A DNA stretch of 64,000 nt from Piromyces finnis. Its lineage: Eukaryota; Neocallimastigomycota; Neocallimastigomycetes; Neocallimastigales; Neocallimastigaceae. Of the stretch, positions 1 to 11,693 are shown piece after piece. The DNA lies in assembly GCA_002104945.1 (NCBI GenBank), contig MCFH01000094.1, positions 1-64,000 on the forward strand, given 5' to 3'. The notes beneath the pieces are model-generated. The model made no database searches and had not been told where the DNA came from. It worked only from the letters and a program-made list of their open reading frames with translations. Both the position numbers and the translations under genes were made by a program. Within the stretch, counting starts at the first letter, position 1, and each line of letters starts with the position of its first letter.

Positions 1-2859
1 GTTGAAATTAAATATATATTCATAATGGTCAATGTTAGCATTATCATTTTTAATATATATAGAACCACCGGCATAAGCATTATTCCCAATAAATTTTACA
101 TTATTAATATCAGTAATATTAAACATTTCAATATCTGAATATATAGCACCACCAAAATTATATGCAACATTATTTTTAAAGAGTGTATTATATATTCTTA
201 TAGAACTGATACTATCCATTGTTGTTCCTTTATTAATATAAAATGCACCACCATCTAAACCATGATTATTCTCAAAATTACTTGATGAAATATTGATGTC
301 TAAGAAATTAACATTATTTATGCACCTAAATAATGTTTAATATAAATTTGTAATTAAATTAAAAATATATCATGTTATTTCACTAATTAATTCCTTTTAT
401 TTTTTTTCATTTAAATATGTATTAAATATATACATGAAACCACCAGATGTTTTAGATTCATTGTTTATAATATTAGAATTATTAATCAATAATTCGGAAT
501 CACCATAAATTGAAACTATTCCACATTTTACTTTATTAATATTTGTATTATCAGTAAAATTTGAATTTTTAATCTTTACAAAAGACTGATAGAATAAGTG
601 CAAATTTAAAAATATTATTAAGAAGTTTTATGAATGAATTTATTTAAAAATTATTAAATAACTAACCTTTAAAGCAATATCGTTTATTACAGAACCATAA
701 GAGAAAATATTTTTAATTGTAGTATGAGAAATTTCTATTTGAACATCGTTACCAGCTATTTTAATTAAATCACTATTGGATTTACAATTATTTATTGAAA
801 GATCATTAAATATGTATTTATTCTTTCTTTCTACGGAATCAATTTTAATTAATGAAGAAGCATTAGCGTCACCATAACAAATAATATTATTAAATGTACA
901 GGAATCAAATGTCAATGGTTGAGAATAAACTTCAATAACATTTATTGAATTTGATTCAATATTTTCAAAAATTGTATTTTTAAAATGTAATTCTGCTTGT
1001 TCATTGAATAATTTATTATTAATTGAACTTTTTTAAAATAATAATTTTACATATAAATAATTTTAAAAGTTAATAATAGCGTTTCTTATCCAAAATTAAG
1101 TTATATTATTGTACATTCAGAATTAGAAAATATATATCCAATAGTAAATATTACCTAATATTAGATATTTTTGAGTTTTCAAAGTATAAATAAGAATTAT
1201 AAAGGTTGTAAATAATAGGATTTGAGAAGGAAGTAATATTATGAAAATAAGAATTTATAGTTCTAATATTAATATCAGACCCATTTAATAATGTTGATAT
1301 ATCTATAAGTTTGTTATAAAATAAAAAATAAATTAGATATTATGGTAAATGAATTAAATATTTATCATCATAAAATTTTTAAAATTATAATAATAACTAT
1401 TGAATTCAGAATCTTTAATGATAGCATTAGGATTAGTAGTTAATGTTGAATAAATTAGCATTAACATGTTAGCATTGGTGTGTAAATTAAAAAAATAAGA
1501 ATTTTCAATCCTTAATTTAAAATGAAATTAATATGACATAACAAAAAAAAAAAAAAAAAAGAATTATGATATCAATTATTGAATAATATTATAATATAGA
1601 AAATTAGATATTAATTGAATATATTGTAAATATTTAAAAATAATAATAATAAAATTACATTAATATTTAATAATAATATTAAATTTATTACATTAAATAT
1701 GATTTATATAATTCAAAAAAAGGTATATTATTATCTAGAATTATATTGGTAATTTTTGAATTTTTAATTATAACTTTATTATTCTCTGCATCAGATTCAA
1801 AAAGTGAATCCGAATATTCACTTCCTTTTTTTAAATTATTAAAAGTACCTGTATTTATTATTAAAAAATAAAATAAAAATGAATAAGTATTTAAAAAAAT
1901 TATTAATTTAAAACAACCAACCAACCAACCAACCAAACAAAAAAAAAAAAAAAAAAAAAAACAGAAAAACAAAAACAAAACAAAAAAATAATATATATAT
2001 ATATAATTATATTGTTATTATTTCGGTTATTAATTATAAAAAATATACAAACAATTATTAAAAGTTACATCCCCATGTACAAGTTGACCTATTGCATTAA
2101 TATCATCAAATATGCAATTCTCAAAAACAATATGAAAACAATCTAATGAATTATACTTATTATATTGTTGTGTAGTATGATATGCTAAAAATACAATTCC
2201 CGAGTTACTATTATATATATTCGAATAAAAGTTTAATTAATATATTTTTTTTCAATCCTTTTTCTTTCTTTTTTTTTTTTTTTTTTTTTATTATTCTAAT
2301 CATACATAAATTTGGTGTTTCTAAAAATGACTTGGGGTGTTTTTTGGCCTTTTTTTTCACATGATATATGGAAATTATGAATTATACCTTTAACCTTATT
2401 GAAAGTACAGTTGTCAAATTCAATTGTTGAACGATTTTCTTTATCCATGAAATCAAATACAAATAAATTTGAATATTGATTATTATTATTATTGTAGTTA
2501 TAGAAAGTGATATTGCGGAAGACTATTTTTTTATCATAGTCCATTTTTCCAAAGTTAATAAAGAAAGTGCCTGTGTCTCGATCTAGAAAATCTAAAATAG
2601 TACCATTTTTACTTTGAATAATTAAATTATTTTTCATATGAATATCATGATTAATATCAAAATACAATCCGTAATAATCATTATTAAATTCAACTGTTAC
2701 ATTACTTTGATTTAATAAAGTATCAATAATTGATTCAAAATTGGTTTTAATACTTTCAGTTGAGTTATTCACTGATATATTCACCGTAAAACTATTTTCT
2801 ATAAAATAAGATAATAGAATAAGCACCTTTAAAAATAAAAATAATTTTTTATTTCTCAT
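1..2859 (-). CDS. secreted right-handed beta-helix (Asn-rich) protein, multi-exon, 3' end outside window
   Basis: Eight exons join in one frame with GT-AG introns: 2306-2859, 2053-2207, 1692-1848, 1398-1510, 1155-1302, 667-1027, 434-585 and 325 to the left edge, giving at least 655 residues. The ATG is followed by a hydrophobic signal peptide (MRNKKLFLFLKVLILLSYF). The rest is a run of beta-helix rungs of the type F-x-N-C-x-F and, in the last exon, GGAFYI and GGAIY turns, as in polymorphic-membrane-protein-like beta helices. There are many N-glycosylation sequons. This points to a secreted or cell-surface protein; a C-terminal membrane anchor or other domain may lie beyond the window. Each junction was chosen because it keeps the phase. 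For example, exon 1 must run to 2306, because splicing at 2388 meets a stop in exon 2. Ligand and function are unknown. The family assignment is firm; individual splice sites are inferred. Confidence 0.85.
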
Positions 2860-5034
2860 TTTTATTTAAATTGTTTGTTTAATATGTATTTTAAGCATTG
2901 AGATCCATTTAACTATTTACTAAACAACTTTTTTTTTTTTTTTTTTTTTTAAAAATGATTGTATAATTTGATTTGACTTTAAATAAAATTTATGATTAAT
3001 TACTAAAACTATTTTAATTATATTTTAGATTCTTAAATTTATATAAAGTGAGGGAAATTTATTTTTATGCATATTCATATATTATAAAATATAAACTTTA
3101 TTTTTGTCAAGCTTACTAGTAACTATCAGAATTTAATTAATATAAAATTACAGGAAAAACCATATATATTATATTCATTGTAGAAATAAAAATTTATGTA
3201 TAACTATTTCATATTATTATATCATATCATTTATAAGAAACTAGAATTTTTTTTTTTTTGAAGTCGATATTCTCTTATTCTCTATAGTACCAGATTGTAA
3301 ATTTTAAATTTTAATCTTTGTTTTTACATAAGGAAAAAACAAAAAAATCGGAAATTTTAATTATTAAATTAATTTTATAATATAAAATTAATAAATTTAA
3401 CATTTTATGATAGAAAAAAAATAAAAAAAACAAAAGACTAAACGCTTCAGAAAATATAAACTAGACTAAATATAATTAAAGTAGTAAAATTTAATAATCT
3501 CATCATTTCGTGAAGAACATTTTTTTTTTTTAAAAAAAAATGTATATACTTAAAATAAATGAATATTTGAATATTATAACAGATAGCATATTGCTGATTT
3601 TCTAAAAGTTTTTATAAAATAAATAATTAAAAAAAATATTAATATGACAATTAATCATATTAATAATACATAGCTTTTTATTTTTATTTTTATTTTTTCT
3701 TTTATTTTATCATGTTAAGCATGTTTATATTAGTGTTACCTTTATTAGTGGAAATCATATGTTTTACTAATAATTTAAAAAGTTCAAAAAAGATAATTTT
3801 TTAGGAATACAATGATATCACGTGTTATGTTATTTATAGTTTTAAATAAAAACATTTATTAATGAAAAAATGTGGCTATTAACACATTTTAATATTTAAA
3901 AATCACTTTAAATATTTTATTATATATTAATAATAATACCTTTGATATAATGGCTTTTCATTCTATAGTTAAATTAATATATATTAAAAAATATATAAAT
4001 ATAGTATTATTAGAAACATCATAGACAAATTTTAATATAAATGTAATTAAATAATAAAACACTTTAAATGTATTTCAATGAATATATTGTATATTATATA
4101 TTAAAATATATTAGTTATTAAAAAAAGGAATAATTCATTAGGATTTAAAACTTTAAAAATATATTTTTTATAATTTAAAAAATTTAAACTTTTTTTTTGT
4201 CATACCTTCATAATAAATAAATATAAATTAATGTAGGATGATTATTAATAGATATAAAAAATTATTATAGAGTGTGAATGAACTTTATTTTCAATTAACT
4301 TTTTTTTTTTTTAATTCTTATTATTTTTTAAATGACTTATTAAAACAAAAAAAAAAAAAAGAATTAGAAAAATAAAATAAAATAAAATAAAATAAAATAA
4401 AATAAAATAAAATAAAATAAAATAAAATAAAATAAAATAAAATAAAATAAAATAAAATAAAATAAAATAAAATAAAATAAAATAAAATAAAATAAAATAA
4501 TAATAATAATAATAAAAATAATAAAAACATTTAATAATATTTATATTACCTATAAAAAAAAACTAAATAATAATTTTTATTATTATAAAAATGTTTGAAT
4601 AATTTTCTTTTTCTCTGTTTTTTTATTATTTTTTTATTAAAAAAATAAAGAAAAGGAAATCAATTATCAAATTAATAAATTTATAAATCAAATATCTTCG
4701 AAATAAAATAAATCTATTTAATAATACTAATAAATAATTTCTAAAAATATAAAAATAACATAACAATAACAACAACAATAATAAAAAAAGATAAATAACG
4801 TTTATACCAATATAAATATATATATTTCTCATAGTTTCTCATAAATATTTTTCGTATAAAAATATCCAAAAAAAAAAAAAAAATATTAAATACCCATCAT
4901 TACTTTTGTTAGTATTAAAATATCAATTAATAAGAAGTTAACATAAAATAAATACATTTAAAATTCTAATATAAGTATTTTAATAAAAGTATAAAAAAAA
5001 AAAATTTTTTTTCTAGTTTTTTTTAGAATATAAA
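2860..5034. other. intergenic region between divergent genes
   Basis: AT-rich spacer between the minus-strand beta-helix gene and the plus-strand membrane-protein gene. It contains many A and T homopolymer runs and one long pentanucleotide microsatellite. Homopolymer runs at 4998-5020, just before the ATG at 5035, look like the usual promoter context here. No convincing exon was found on either strand. Confidence 0.6.
4366..4512. repeat. (AAAAT)n pentanucleotide microsatellite followed by short (TAA)n
   Basis: About 27 near-perfect tandem copies of AAAAT run from about 4368 to 4500 and pass into TAA repeats up to about 4515. In translation it gives a Phe-Ile-Leu-Tyr repeat on the minus strand that is not a gene. 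Confidence 0.95.
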
Positions 5035-5835
5035 ATGTGGAACAATATATTTTTAATATCCATTAGTTTTTTATATAATATAGTGTCTGTTAAAGCAGAA
5101 CCAGAAGATTCAAATATTTTATATGCTACTACAAGTATAATAACATGCATCATATATGCTATAATAATATTTCTAATAAAAGAGTTTATGATTCTATTAA
5201 ATCATCATTCAAGTAAAAATAATATAGATTTTCGTTCAGATTCAATAACTTCATCAGATATCTCAACTTCTTCGCTTATAAGAAAATATGAAAGTATAAA
5301 AGACATTGAACCAACAGTTCCACCAAATTTAAAAGCCTATATTAGCCAGCAACAGTGGTTAGATCAAATCGAAATTATAAAATATAATAATAAACATTAT
5401 AATTCTTTTTTTTCGTTTCATCCATTATTTTTTCCTGTTGTAAGTGGAATTGTAAAATTTGCTCAATACATCATTAATGATTGTGCTTGGAAATCCTATT
5501 TAAATGAAAAAGTAGTAAATAATGCAAATATTGCAGAACTTCAAAACATACAAGAGCAATACAGTAAAAATGTTGGTGAAAATGTTATAAATAAATTATG
5601 TTTAATATTGGTAATGGAAGATATTGTTTGTTTTATAATGTATTATTGGTTTTCAAAATACATGGTTAAAAAGAATCATGCTTCATTCACATCACGTTTT
5701 ATTCAATCTAATGAAAAATTAAAAAATGAAGATATACCAATTGTGTGGGTTTTAGATTGGGAGCCACCAGAGTATAATCTTTTTGGGTTTGTTGTAAGTT
5801 TTTATAATAAAATTGAATGCATTGTTAAAAATTGA
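5035..5835 (+). CDS. predicted membrane protein with signal peptide, unknown function
   Basis: 266 codons from ATG 5035 if read unspliced. Residues 1-20 form a signal peptide (MWNNIFLISISFLYNIVSVK) and about 30-52 a strong transmembrane helix. A second hydrophobic stretch lies near 185-207 (LCLILVMEDIVCFIMYYWF). The middle is a soluble segment. No family is recognised. The 3' end has an alternative reading: a consensus donor GTAAGT at 5794 and a pyrimidine-rich acceptor TTATAG ending at 5864 would join phase-0 exons 5035-5793 and 5865-5924, replacing the last 13 residues with a 19-residue tail (EKCFIELHLVDNENIIIIK). I think the spliced form is the more likely. Complete genes nearby are spliced in the same way. 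Confidence 0.65.
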   Translation: MWNNIFLISISFLYNIVSVKAEPEDSNILYATTSIITCIIYAIIIFLIKEFMILLNHHSSKNNIDFRSDSITSSDISTSSLIRKYESIKDIEPTVPPNLKAYISQQQWLDQIEIIKYNNKHYNSFFSFHPLFFPVVSGIVKFAQYIINDCAWKSYLNEKVVNNANIAELQNIQEQYSKNVGENVINKLCLILVMEDIVCFIMYYWFSKYMVKKNHASFTSRFIQSNEKLKNEDIPIVWVLDWEPPEYNLFGFVVSFYNKIECIVKN

Positions 5836-6070
5836 TTTTAATTAATAATTTTTTTATATTATAGGAAAAATGTTTTATCGAACTTCATCTTGTTGATAAT
5901 GAAAATATAATAATAATAAAATAAGTAGAAATCAATAATCAATCTATTTGTACATAATAATCATATAAAGGACATCAGTTTTATATTAGTAGTTTTTTTT
6001 TTTAAAAAATGGGTAAAATAGTTAATTTAGTAACTAATTTATATCAATCGTATCACGAAATCAAGAAATA

Positions 6071-6256
6071 TCATTGAGAAATATATATATATATATATTT
6101 ATATAATTTTCTGATGACATTTAAATAATAATAAATTAAAATATAAAATAAATCACAAAAACCACATACGCCATAAGCCATTAAAGAATAAATAATAGAA
6201 TAAAATTCTTTTGTATTACCAGCTCTGTCATTTGAAAAGAATTCCGTTTTATATTT
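6071..6256 (-). other. possible orphan exon of a membrane-protein gene
   Basis: Reading on the minus strand from an acceptor-like ATAG at 6257, 61 codons stay open to a TGA at 6073-6071. The translation is of normal composition, with FFSNDRAGNTKEFYSIIYS and then a hydrophobic stretch SLMAYGVCGFCDLFYILIYY. A convincing upstream exon was not found, and the 5' LTR of the copia element lies about 520 bp upstream of it. It may be the last exon of a decayed gene or a chance open stretch. Confidence 0.3.
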
Positions 6257-6774
6257 CTATTTTATTATATTATATAAAGACTGTAGAAATAGTAATTACA
6301 GATTGATACATCAAATAATTTCGATATTTTCTATTAATCTAAGCGCATAGTATTCATTTGTATTTTTCCCATAAATTTTTTCTTTATAGAGAAAATGATT
6401 ATTTTATTATTTTTAATTTTTAAAAAAAATAAATAATAATAAATATTATATAAATTAAAAAATTTAAATAAATTAACCGCCGGTAACATAATATCATAAT
6501 ATTTTTAAAATGAATTATTATTTTATTGATTTAATATATTATGAAAATAAAAATAAAGATGAGAAAGGTTATAATTGAAATTAGAATAGAAAGGATATAA
6601 ATGAAAATGAAATAATAATAATAATAAAATAGATACAATATATAATTTCTTTTTTTATTCTACTTTATTTTATTTGCTTGTATGTTTTAATAAACTTTTG
6701 CTTTATATTCAGTTCCAAAATTTTTAAAAAGATATTAATATTAAAGTTTTAGTTTTATTATTATTATTTATTAT

Positions 6775-7049
6775 TGTTAGAAATATTGAAAAACAAAGAA
6801 ATATTTCTTTTTGAATATATATAATGAATTTAAATTAAATTAAGATCGTTGTTAAAATATATTAAAGTATATTTTTACATCTCATTGTATTATTTTGACA
6901 TGTATTATTAACAAGCCACAATTAGTATAAATATGATTGTAATTTTCCATTTTTGTAATACTTTGTAATTACCAAAATATAAAATATATTTTATTATTAA
7001 ATAAAGTTTATTATTAAAAAACATATTATAAAACGTTTTGTAATTAATA
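6775..7049 (+). repeat. 5' LTR of the copia element
   Basis: Starts TGTTAG and ends TTAATA. It matches 11694-11968 base for base. The end is set by loss of identity at 7050 and by the flanking ATTAT duplication. The end is TG...TA rather than canonical TG...CA. Confidence 0.95.
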
Positions 7050-7063
7050 GATTAAGAGTCTCA
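7050..7063 (+). other. primer-binding site complementary to the anticodon arm of tRNA-Lys(CUU)
   Basis: The bases right after the LTR, GATTAAGAGTCTCA, are the reverse complement of TGAGACTCTTAATC, which is nucleotides 27-40 (anticodon stem and loop, CTT anticodon) of the standard eukaryotic tRNA-Lys(CUU). There is no TGG that would pair with a tRNA 3' CCA end. Drosophila copia is known to be primed by a 39-nt 5' half of initiator tRNA-Met, so a tRNA-Lys half-molecule is the natural reading. Confidence 0.75.
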
Positions 7064-7080
7064 GACTGACAAAAAACAAA

Positions 7081-10000
7081 ATGAATGCTGCTAATTATTT
7101 TTACTCAGATGAACGTCTTGACAAATCCAATTTTGACTGCTGGTATCCAACTGTTGAATCTGTTTTAAAATCAAAAGGACTTCTAAAATACATTGAAAAT
7201 GACATCATTTCAGACGCTCAAAATAAAGTCAAAGCTGGAGCTATGCGAAGCGAGGAATTAGAAAAACTGGAAGAGGAAGATTCTAAAGTTAAAGTATTTC
7301 TCTTGATGAGTACTACTTTAGAAGTAAAAGGGAAAATCAGAAAAGAAAGAACATCTTATGAAATTATAACAAAAATCAAAGAATTATATGACCCCAAAAG
7401 AAAAAAAAATGTCACTCAATATCTTCGTGAGTTAAATACATTAAATGCAAAAAATCTGGATGTAAGTCTTGATATAATTGACAAGATAATTGAAATCTTT
7501 AATATACTCGACGAAAAGAATTATAAGTTGGGTAATTTGGAAAAAACGAAGTATATATATGCCGCATTGCCTATTGAAGTTCAATCAAGATTAACCCTTG
7601 ACCCAGATATTGAACCAAATAAGTTTATTGAAGAAGCCAAGAAAATCGTTAATGTTTTACAATATTATTTAGGAAAAACATCAAAAAATGAAAATAAACC
7701 TAAGAATATCGATGATTTAATGGATATTGATTATGTAACCAAATTTAGACCAACTAAGCCACTCGATAATAAAATTAAAAGAGAAGAAAATTATTGCTAT
7801 ATATGTGAAATGAAAGGACATAGTACTAATAAATGTGGATTTAATATAAAAGTACGTGAAGAAAGAAGAAGAAACAGATCTAAAAATAAAAAACATTATA
7901 ATAAATGGAACAAAAAAGGAAAACACATTGGAAATGTTGAAAGAACCAATAATCACTTACATGAAGATATTGATAATGATAATATTTGCTTTGATGAACT
8001 CCAACCATTATTTGAAAAACATGTTGATCATATTGAGGTATGTTCAATAAAAGAAAAATGCATTGATAAAACAAACAAGACTTCAACTAGCCAAACAGAA
8101 AATAATAAATTTTACAAAAATATAAATAGCATAGATAATGCTTGCAACAATGAAGTATTGTGGACATATGACACAGGATGTTCAGAACACATAACAAATA
8201 ACAAAAATATTTTACAAAATTTTCGCCTTGAAAATATACATATGAAATGTGCCAACAATACTACATGTGAATTCAAAGGTATTGGTACATTTATTGGTAA
8301 AATAAACAACGAAACAATCCGTTTAGATAACGTATACTATTCAGACAAAATTAACAAAAACCTAATTAGTGGTATCAAACTAACACAAACAGGATATCCA
8401 TGTGAAATCGATTATATAAATAATAAAACAACATTAATTCTTAAGAAATATAACAATAACAAAAAATGTAAACAAGAAATTGGAAGATATATAGCTGACC
8501 CTTCCAACATCATTAAGATACCAATAAACGTTTTAAAATCTTCAATTTCTAATGTATCTACTAATAAAAATGAACTAGACGAATACAGTAATCGTCTTTG
8601 GCATAAACGCCTTGGACATTTCTACCAAGACAATCTTACAAATTACTTAAGCCTTCACAATATTAAAAAACCAGATTGTCTACAATGTAAAATTTCAAAA
8701 CTTAAAAGATTACCTCACAAAGGTAAAACACCTGTTGCATCAAGAATCCTTGAAACAATACACTCCGATGTGATGGGACCAATGAATCTTATTTCTAGTA
8801 CAGGTAAAAGATTCATTTTAACTTTTATTGATGAATTTTCTAGAAAATCATGGGTATATTTACTAAATAATAAAAAGGAAGTTGCTAAAAATGTTATAGA
8901 ATTTATAAAATATATTACAAACAAATATGATCTCAAAGTTAAGTACTTTAAGACTGACAATGGAAAGGAATACATGAACAAAAAGATTATTAATTTCTGC
9001 TCAAGAAATGGTATTAGTAAGGTTTACTCGCCACCATATACTCCTGAAATTAATGGAAAAGCAGAAAGGTTTAACCAAACGTTAGTCAATTGTGCTAAAA
9101 CTCTTTTAGCTTCTAGTAGATTAGACACAAGATTCTGGGATTATGCTATCAACTATGGAAATTTCTTATATAATATTAACCCTCATAAAGGTATTGGAAA
9201 TTCTATCCCTAATGAAGTATTTTTTAACAAGAAAGTTGACCTAAAATATGTAAAAACATTTGGATGTATAGCATACTATAAGGATTATTCACAAAACAAA
9301 GGAAAATTTGATAACAACTGTAAAGAAGGTATTTTTTTAGGACTTAGTTTTAAACATGACTGTTACATTATAATGGATTATCAAGATTATAAATTACACC
9401 TTGTCCGTGAAGCCGTATTTGAAGAAGATAAACCATCCAATTTCAATTTATCGAAAAGAAACCTAGATGATAATTTTAAACTACCCTCAGATGATAGATT
9501 TTCAAATGACACTGATGAAAAAATACAAAATGCAAACAATAATCATATTAATTTTACAGATATCAATTTTCAAAATACTTATGAAAATTTAGATAATAAT
9601 GATATTATATCAACTCATAAAAATGTCAATAATACTAATGATGAGATAAATGATAGTACACACTCTTTCGATGAAGACTCAGAAATTATTAGTATAACAA
9701 CTGATAATAATATACAAGATAATAGCAATAATACAACTATTAATGAAGTTGCTATTGAAAACAATAATAGAATCAACAATACAAACACTTGTTCCAAACA
9801 AAGTTATACAATGGAAGATGTCATAGAACTTTTAGATAATTTCAAAATTTCACCAGAAAATGATTATTCTTTTAATCCAAAAAACGCTAATATAGATAAA
9901 ACAAAATTAAAAAGAAGACCCAGTTTTAATGATATATCTTACAACAAAAAGAAGAAAATATATCAAGAATATTTTAATTCAATAGCAAAAAGAAAATTAG

Positions 10001-11679
10001 ATGACAACGACTATAAAATAAGTAATAAGAAATATAAAATTAATGAAATAATTAACAATTTACCTGTTAAAAGACCTGGATGTAAAATAGATAATAATAA
10101 TGTTAAACGTGCTACAAACATTAATTATGATAGGGAAATTGCAAATATAAACATGGATTCTCCACTAACATTTAATGATGCTATAACAAGCAAATATAAA
10201 AATAAATGGATAGAAGCAATTAAAAATGAATTAAAAAATTTATACGATAACAATATTATGAATTTAGTTTCAAAATTACCTGAAAATAAAAATCCAATTA
10301 AAACAAAATGGGTTTTCACAATAAAACGTGACAGTAATAATGATATTGTAAAATTCAAAGCAAGATTAGTAGCAAAAGGATATAGTCAAATAAGAGGAAT
10401 TGACTATGAATTAACATTTTCTCCTACTCTTAGCATCGATAGTATTAAACTTATTATTTCATTATCAGCAAAATTTCATTGGAAAATATTTCAACTTGAT
10501 ATTAAAGCTGCTTACCTTAATGCAAAATTAGATAAGGACATATATGTTACAATCCCACAAGGAGACAAAAATTATGGAAAAGGATACTGGAAATTAAACA
10601 AAGCTTTATATGGCTTAAAACAGTCTGGACGTCAATGGAACGAAACAATTACTTTATTTCTTAAAAATAATGGTTTCAAACAACTGATTTCTGAACAATG
10701 CATTTTCAAAAGAGAACGAAATGGTATTACAACATGCATTATAGGTATATATGTTGATGATATGATCATCACTGGGAAAACGTTTGAAATTGAAAAAACT
10801 ATTAAACTGATAAAAAACAATTTTAAAATATCAAATTGTGAAAAAATAAATTATTTACTTGGAATAAAAATAGAAAATAATGGTTTTAAATATTCAATAT
10901 CACAAACAAATTATATTGAAAACATTTTATCTAAATATAATATTAAAAATACTCGTAAAGCAAAAACACCATGCACAGGAGATAATATAAACGAAAATAA
11001 AACACCATTCGAAAAAACCACATACAAAAGTGTTTTAGGTTCTTTGATTTATTTATCAAAATGTAGCCGCCCAGATATTGCCTATGCAGTAAATAAAGCA
11101 GCCAGAAATGCGGAAAATCCAACAATATCTGATTGGCATAAGGTAATGAATATCTTAAAATATTTAAATTATACTAAAAATTATAAAATCGAATATTCAG
11201 GAACAGGGGAAATTTTAGCTTATTCAGACTCAGACTTAGGAGGTGACCCAAAAGATAAAAAATCAACATCAGGTCACATAATTTTGATGGGAAATGATCC
11301 AATATGTTGGTCCTCAAGAAAACAATCTACAGTAGCTACTTCATCAATGGAGGCTGAATATATAAGCACAACGGAATGCTCAAAAAAGGTATTATGGATA
11401 AGAAGCATATTACAAGAACTATTCAATTTTAAAAAACCAATAAAAATCTTTACAGACAATTTATCAAGTAAAACTTCTATTGAAAATGGACAATTAAACT
11501 CAAAATTAAAACATATAAATATAAAATTTTATTTCAATCAAGACCACATTAAAAATAAAAGAATAATTTTAGAATACATCAATACAGAAGACATGTTGGC
11601 TGATGTTCTAACTAAAAATGTTAATGGACCAAAAATGAAGAAATTCTCAAACATAATTTTCAAACATGCAGAAAATTAA
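7081..11679 (+). CDS. Gag-Pol polyprotein of the copia element
   Basis: One uninterrupted ORF of 1532 codons. In order: gag with a CX2CX4HX4C knuckle (CYICEMKGHSTNKC, residues 239-252); aspartic protease DTGC at 364-367; a gag-pre-integrase HHCC finger from about 508 (LWHKRLGH); integrase catalytic D563, D626 and E662, with exactly 35 residues between the last two; reverse transcriptase with YVDD at 1224-1227; RNase H with YSDSDLGG from 1381. It makes the capsid and all enzymes for copy-and-paste transposition in cytoplasmic particles. Gag and Pol are one frame with no shift, as in Drosophila copia. A long Asn/Asp-rich linker (about 780-980) separates integrase from RT. Every catalytic residue checked is present, so the copy may be active. 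Confidence 0.97.
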   Translation: MNAANYFYSDERLDKSNFDCWYPTVESVLKSKGLLKYIENDIISDAQNKVKAGAMRSEELEKLEEEDSKVKVFLLMSTTLEVKGKIRKERTSYEIITKIKELYDPKRKKNVTQYLRELNTLNAKNLDVSLDIIDKIIEIFNILDEKNYKLGNLEKTKYIYAALPIEVQSRLTLDPDIEPNKFIEEAKKIVNVLQYYLGKTSKNENKPKNIDDLMDIDYVTKFRPTKPLDNKIKREENYCYICEMKGHSTNKCGFNIKVREERRRNRSKNKKHYNKWNKKGKHIGNVERTNNHLHEDIDNDNICFDELQPLFEKHVDHIEVCSIKEKCIDKTNKTSTSQTENNKFYKNINSIDNACNNEVLWTYDTGCSEHITNNKNILQNFRLENIHMKCANNTTCEFKGIGTFIGKINNETIRLDNVYYSDKINKNLISGIKLTQTGYPCEIDYINNKTTLILKKYNNNKKCKQEIGRYIADPSNIIKIPINVLKSSISNVSTNKNELDEYSNRLWHKRLGHFYQDNLTNYLSLHNIKKPDCLQCKISKLKRLPHKGKTPVASRILETIHSDVMGPMNLISSTGKRFILTFIDEFSRKSWVYLLNNKKEVAKNVIEFIKYITNKYDLKVKYFKTDNGKEYMNKKIINFCSRNGISKVYSPPYTPEINGKAERFNQTLVNCAKTLLASSRLDTRFWDYAINYGNFLYNINPHKGIGNSIPNEVFFNKKVDLKYVKTFGCIAYYKDYSQNKGKFDNNCKEGIFLGLSFKHDCYIIMDYQDYKLHLVREAVFEEDKPSNFNLSKRNLDDNFKLPSDDRFSNDTDEKIQNANNNHINFTDINFQNTYENLDNNDIISTHKNVNNTNDEINDSTHSFDEDSEIISITTDNNIQDNSNNTTINEVAIENNNRINNTNTCSKQSYTMEDVIELLDNFKISPENDYSFNPKNANIDKTKLKRRPSFNDISYNKKKKIYQEYFNSIAKRKLDDNDYKISNKKYKINEIINNLPVKRPGCKIDNNNVKRATNINYDREIANINMDSPLTFNDAITSKYKNKWIEAIKNELKNLYDNNIMNLVSKLPENKNPIKTKWVFTIKRDSNNDIVKFKARLVAKGYSQIRGIDYELTFSPTLSIDSIKLIISLSAKFHWKIFQLDIKAAYLNAKLDKDIYVTIPQGDKNYGKGYWKLNKALYGLKQSGRQWNETITLFLKNNGFKQLISEQCIFKRERNGITTCIIGIYVDDMIITGKTFEIEKTIKLIKNNFKISNCEKINYLLGIKIENNGFKYSISQTNYIENILSKYNIKNTRKAKTPCTGDNINENKTPFEKTTYKSVLGSLIYLSKCSRPDIAYAVNKAARNAENPTISDWHKVMNILKYLNYTKNYKIEYSGTGEILAYSDSDLGGDPKDKKSTSGHIILMGNDPICWSSRKQSTVATSSMEAEYISTTECSKKVLWIRSILQELFNFKKPIKIFTDNLSSKTSIENGQLNSKLKHINIKFYFNQDHIKNKRIILEYINTEDMLADVLTKNVNGPKMKKFSNIIFKHAEN

Positions 11680-11693
11680 GTTTGACAGGGGAA

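Noticed and set aside
4321-4832. Two minus-strand low-complexity ORFs rich in Phe, Leu and Tyr
   Set aside because: They are produced by the AAAAT repeat and AT-rich DNA; no domain, no exon context.
6775-7063. Self-priming for the copia element
   Set aside because: The complement of its priming site is not found in its LTR, whereas the tRNA-Lys(CUU) anticodon arm matches exactly.
7717-11459. Antisense and out-of-frame ORFs within the copia gag-pol
   Set aside because: Shadows of the 1532-codon ORF with no motif of their own.
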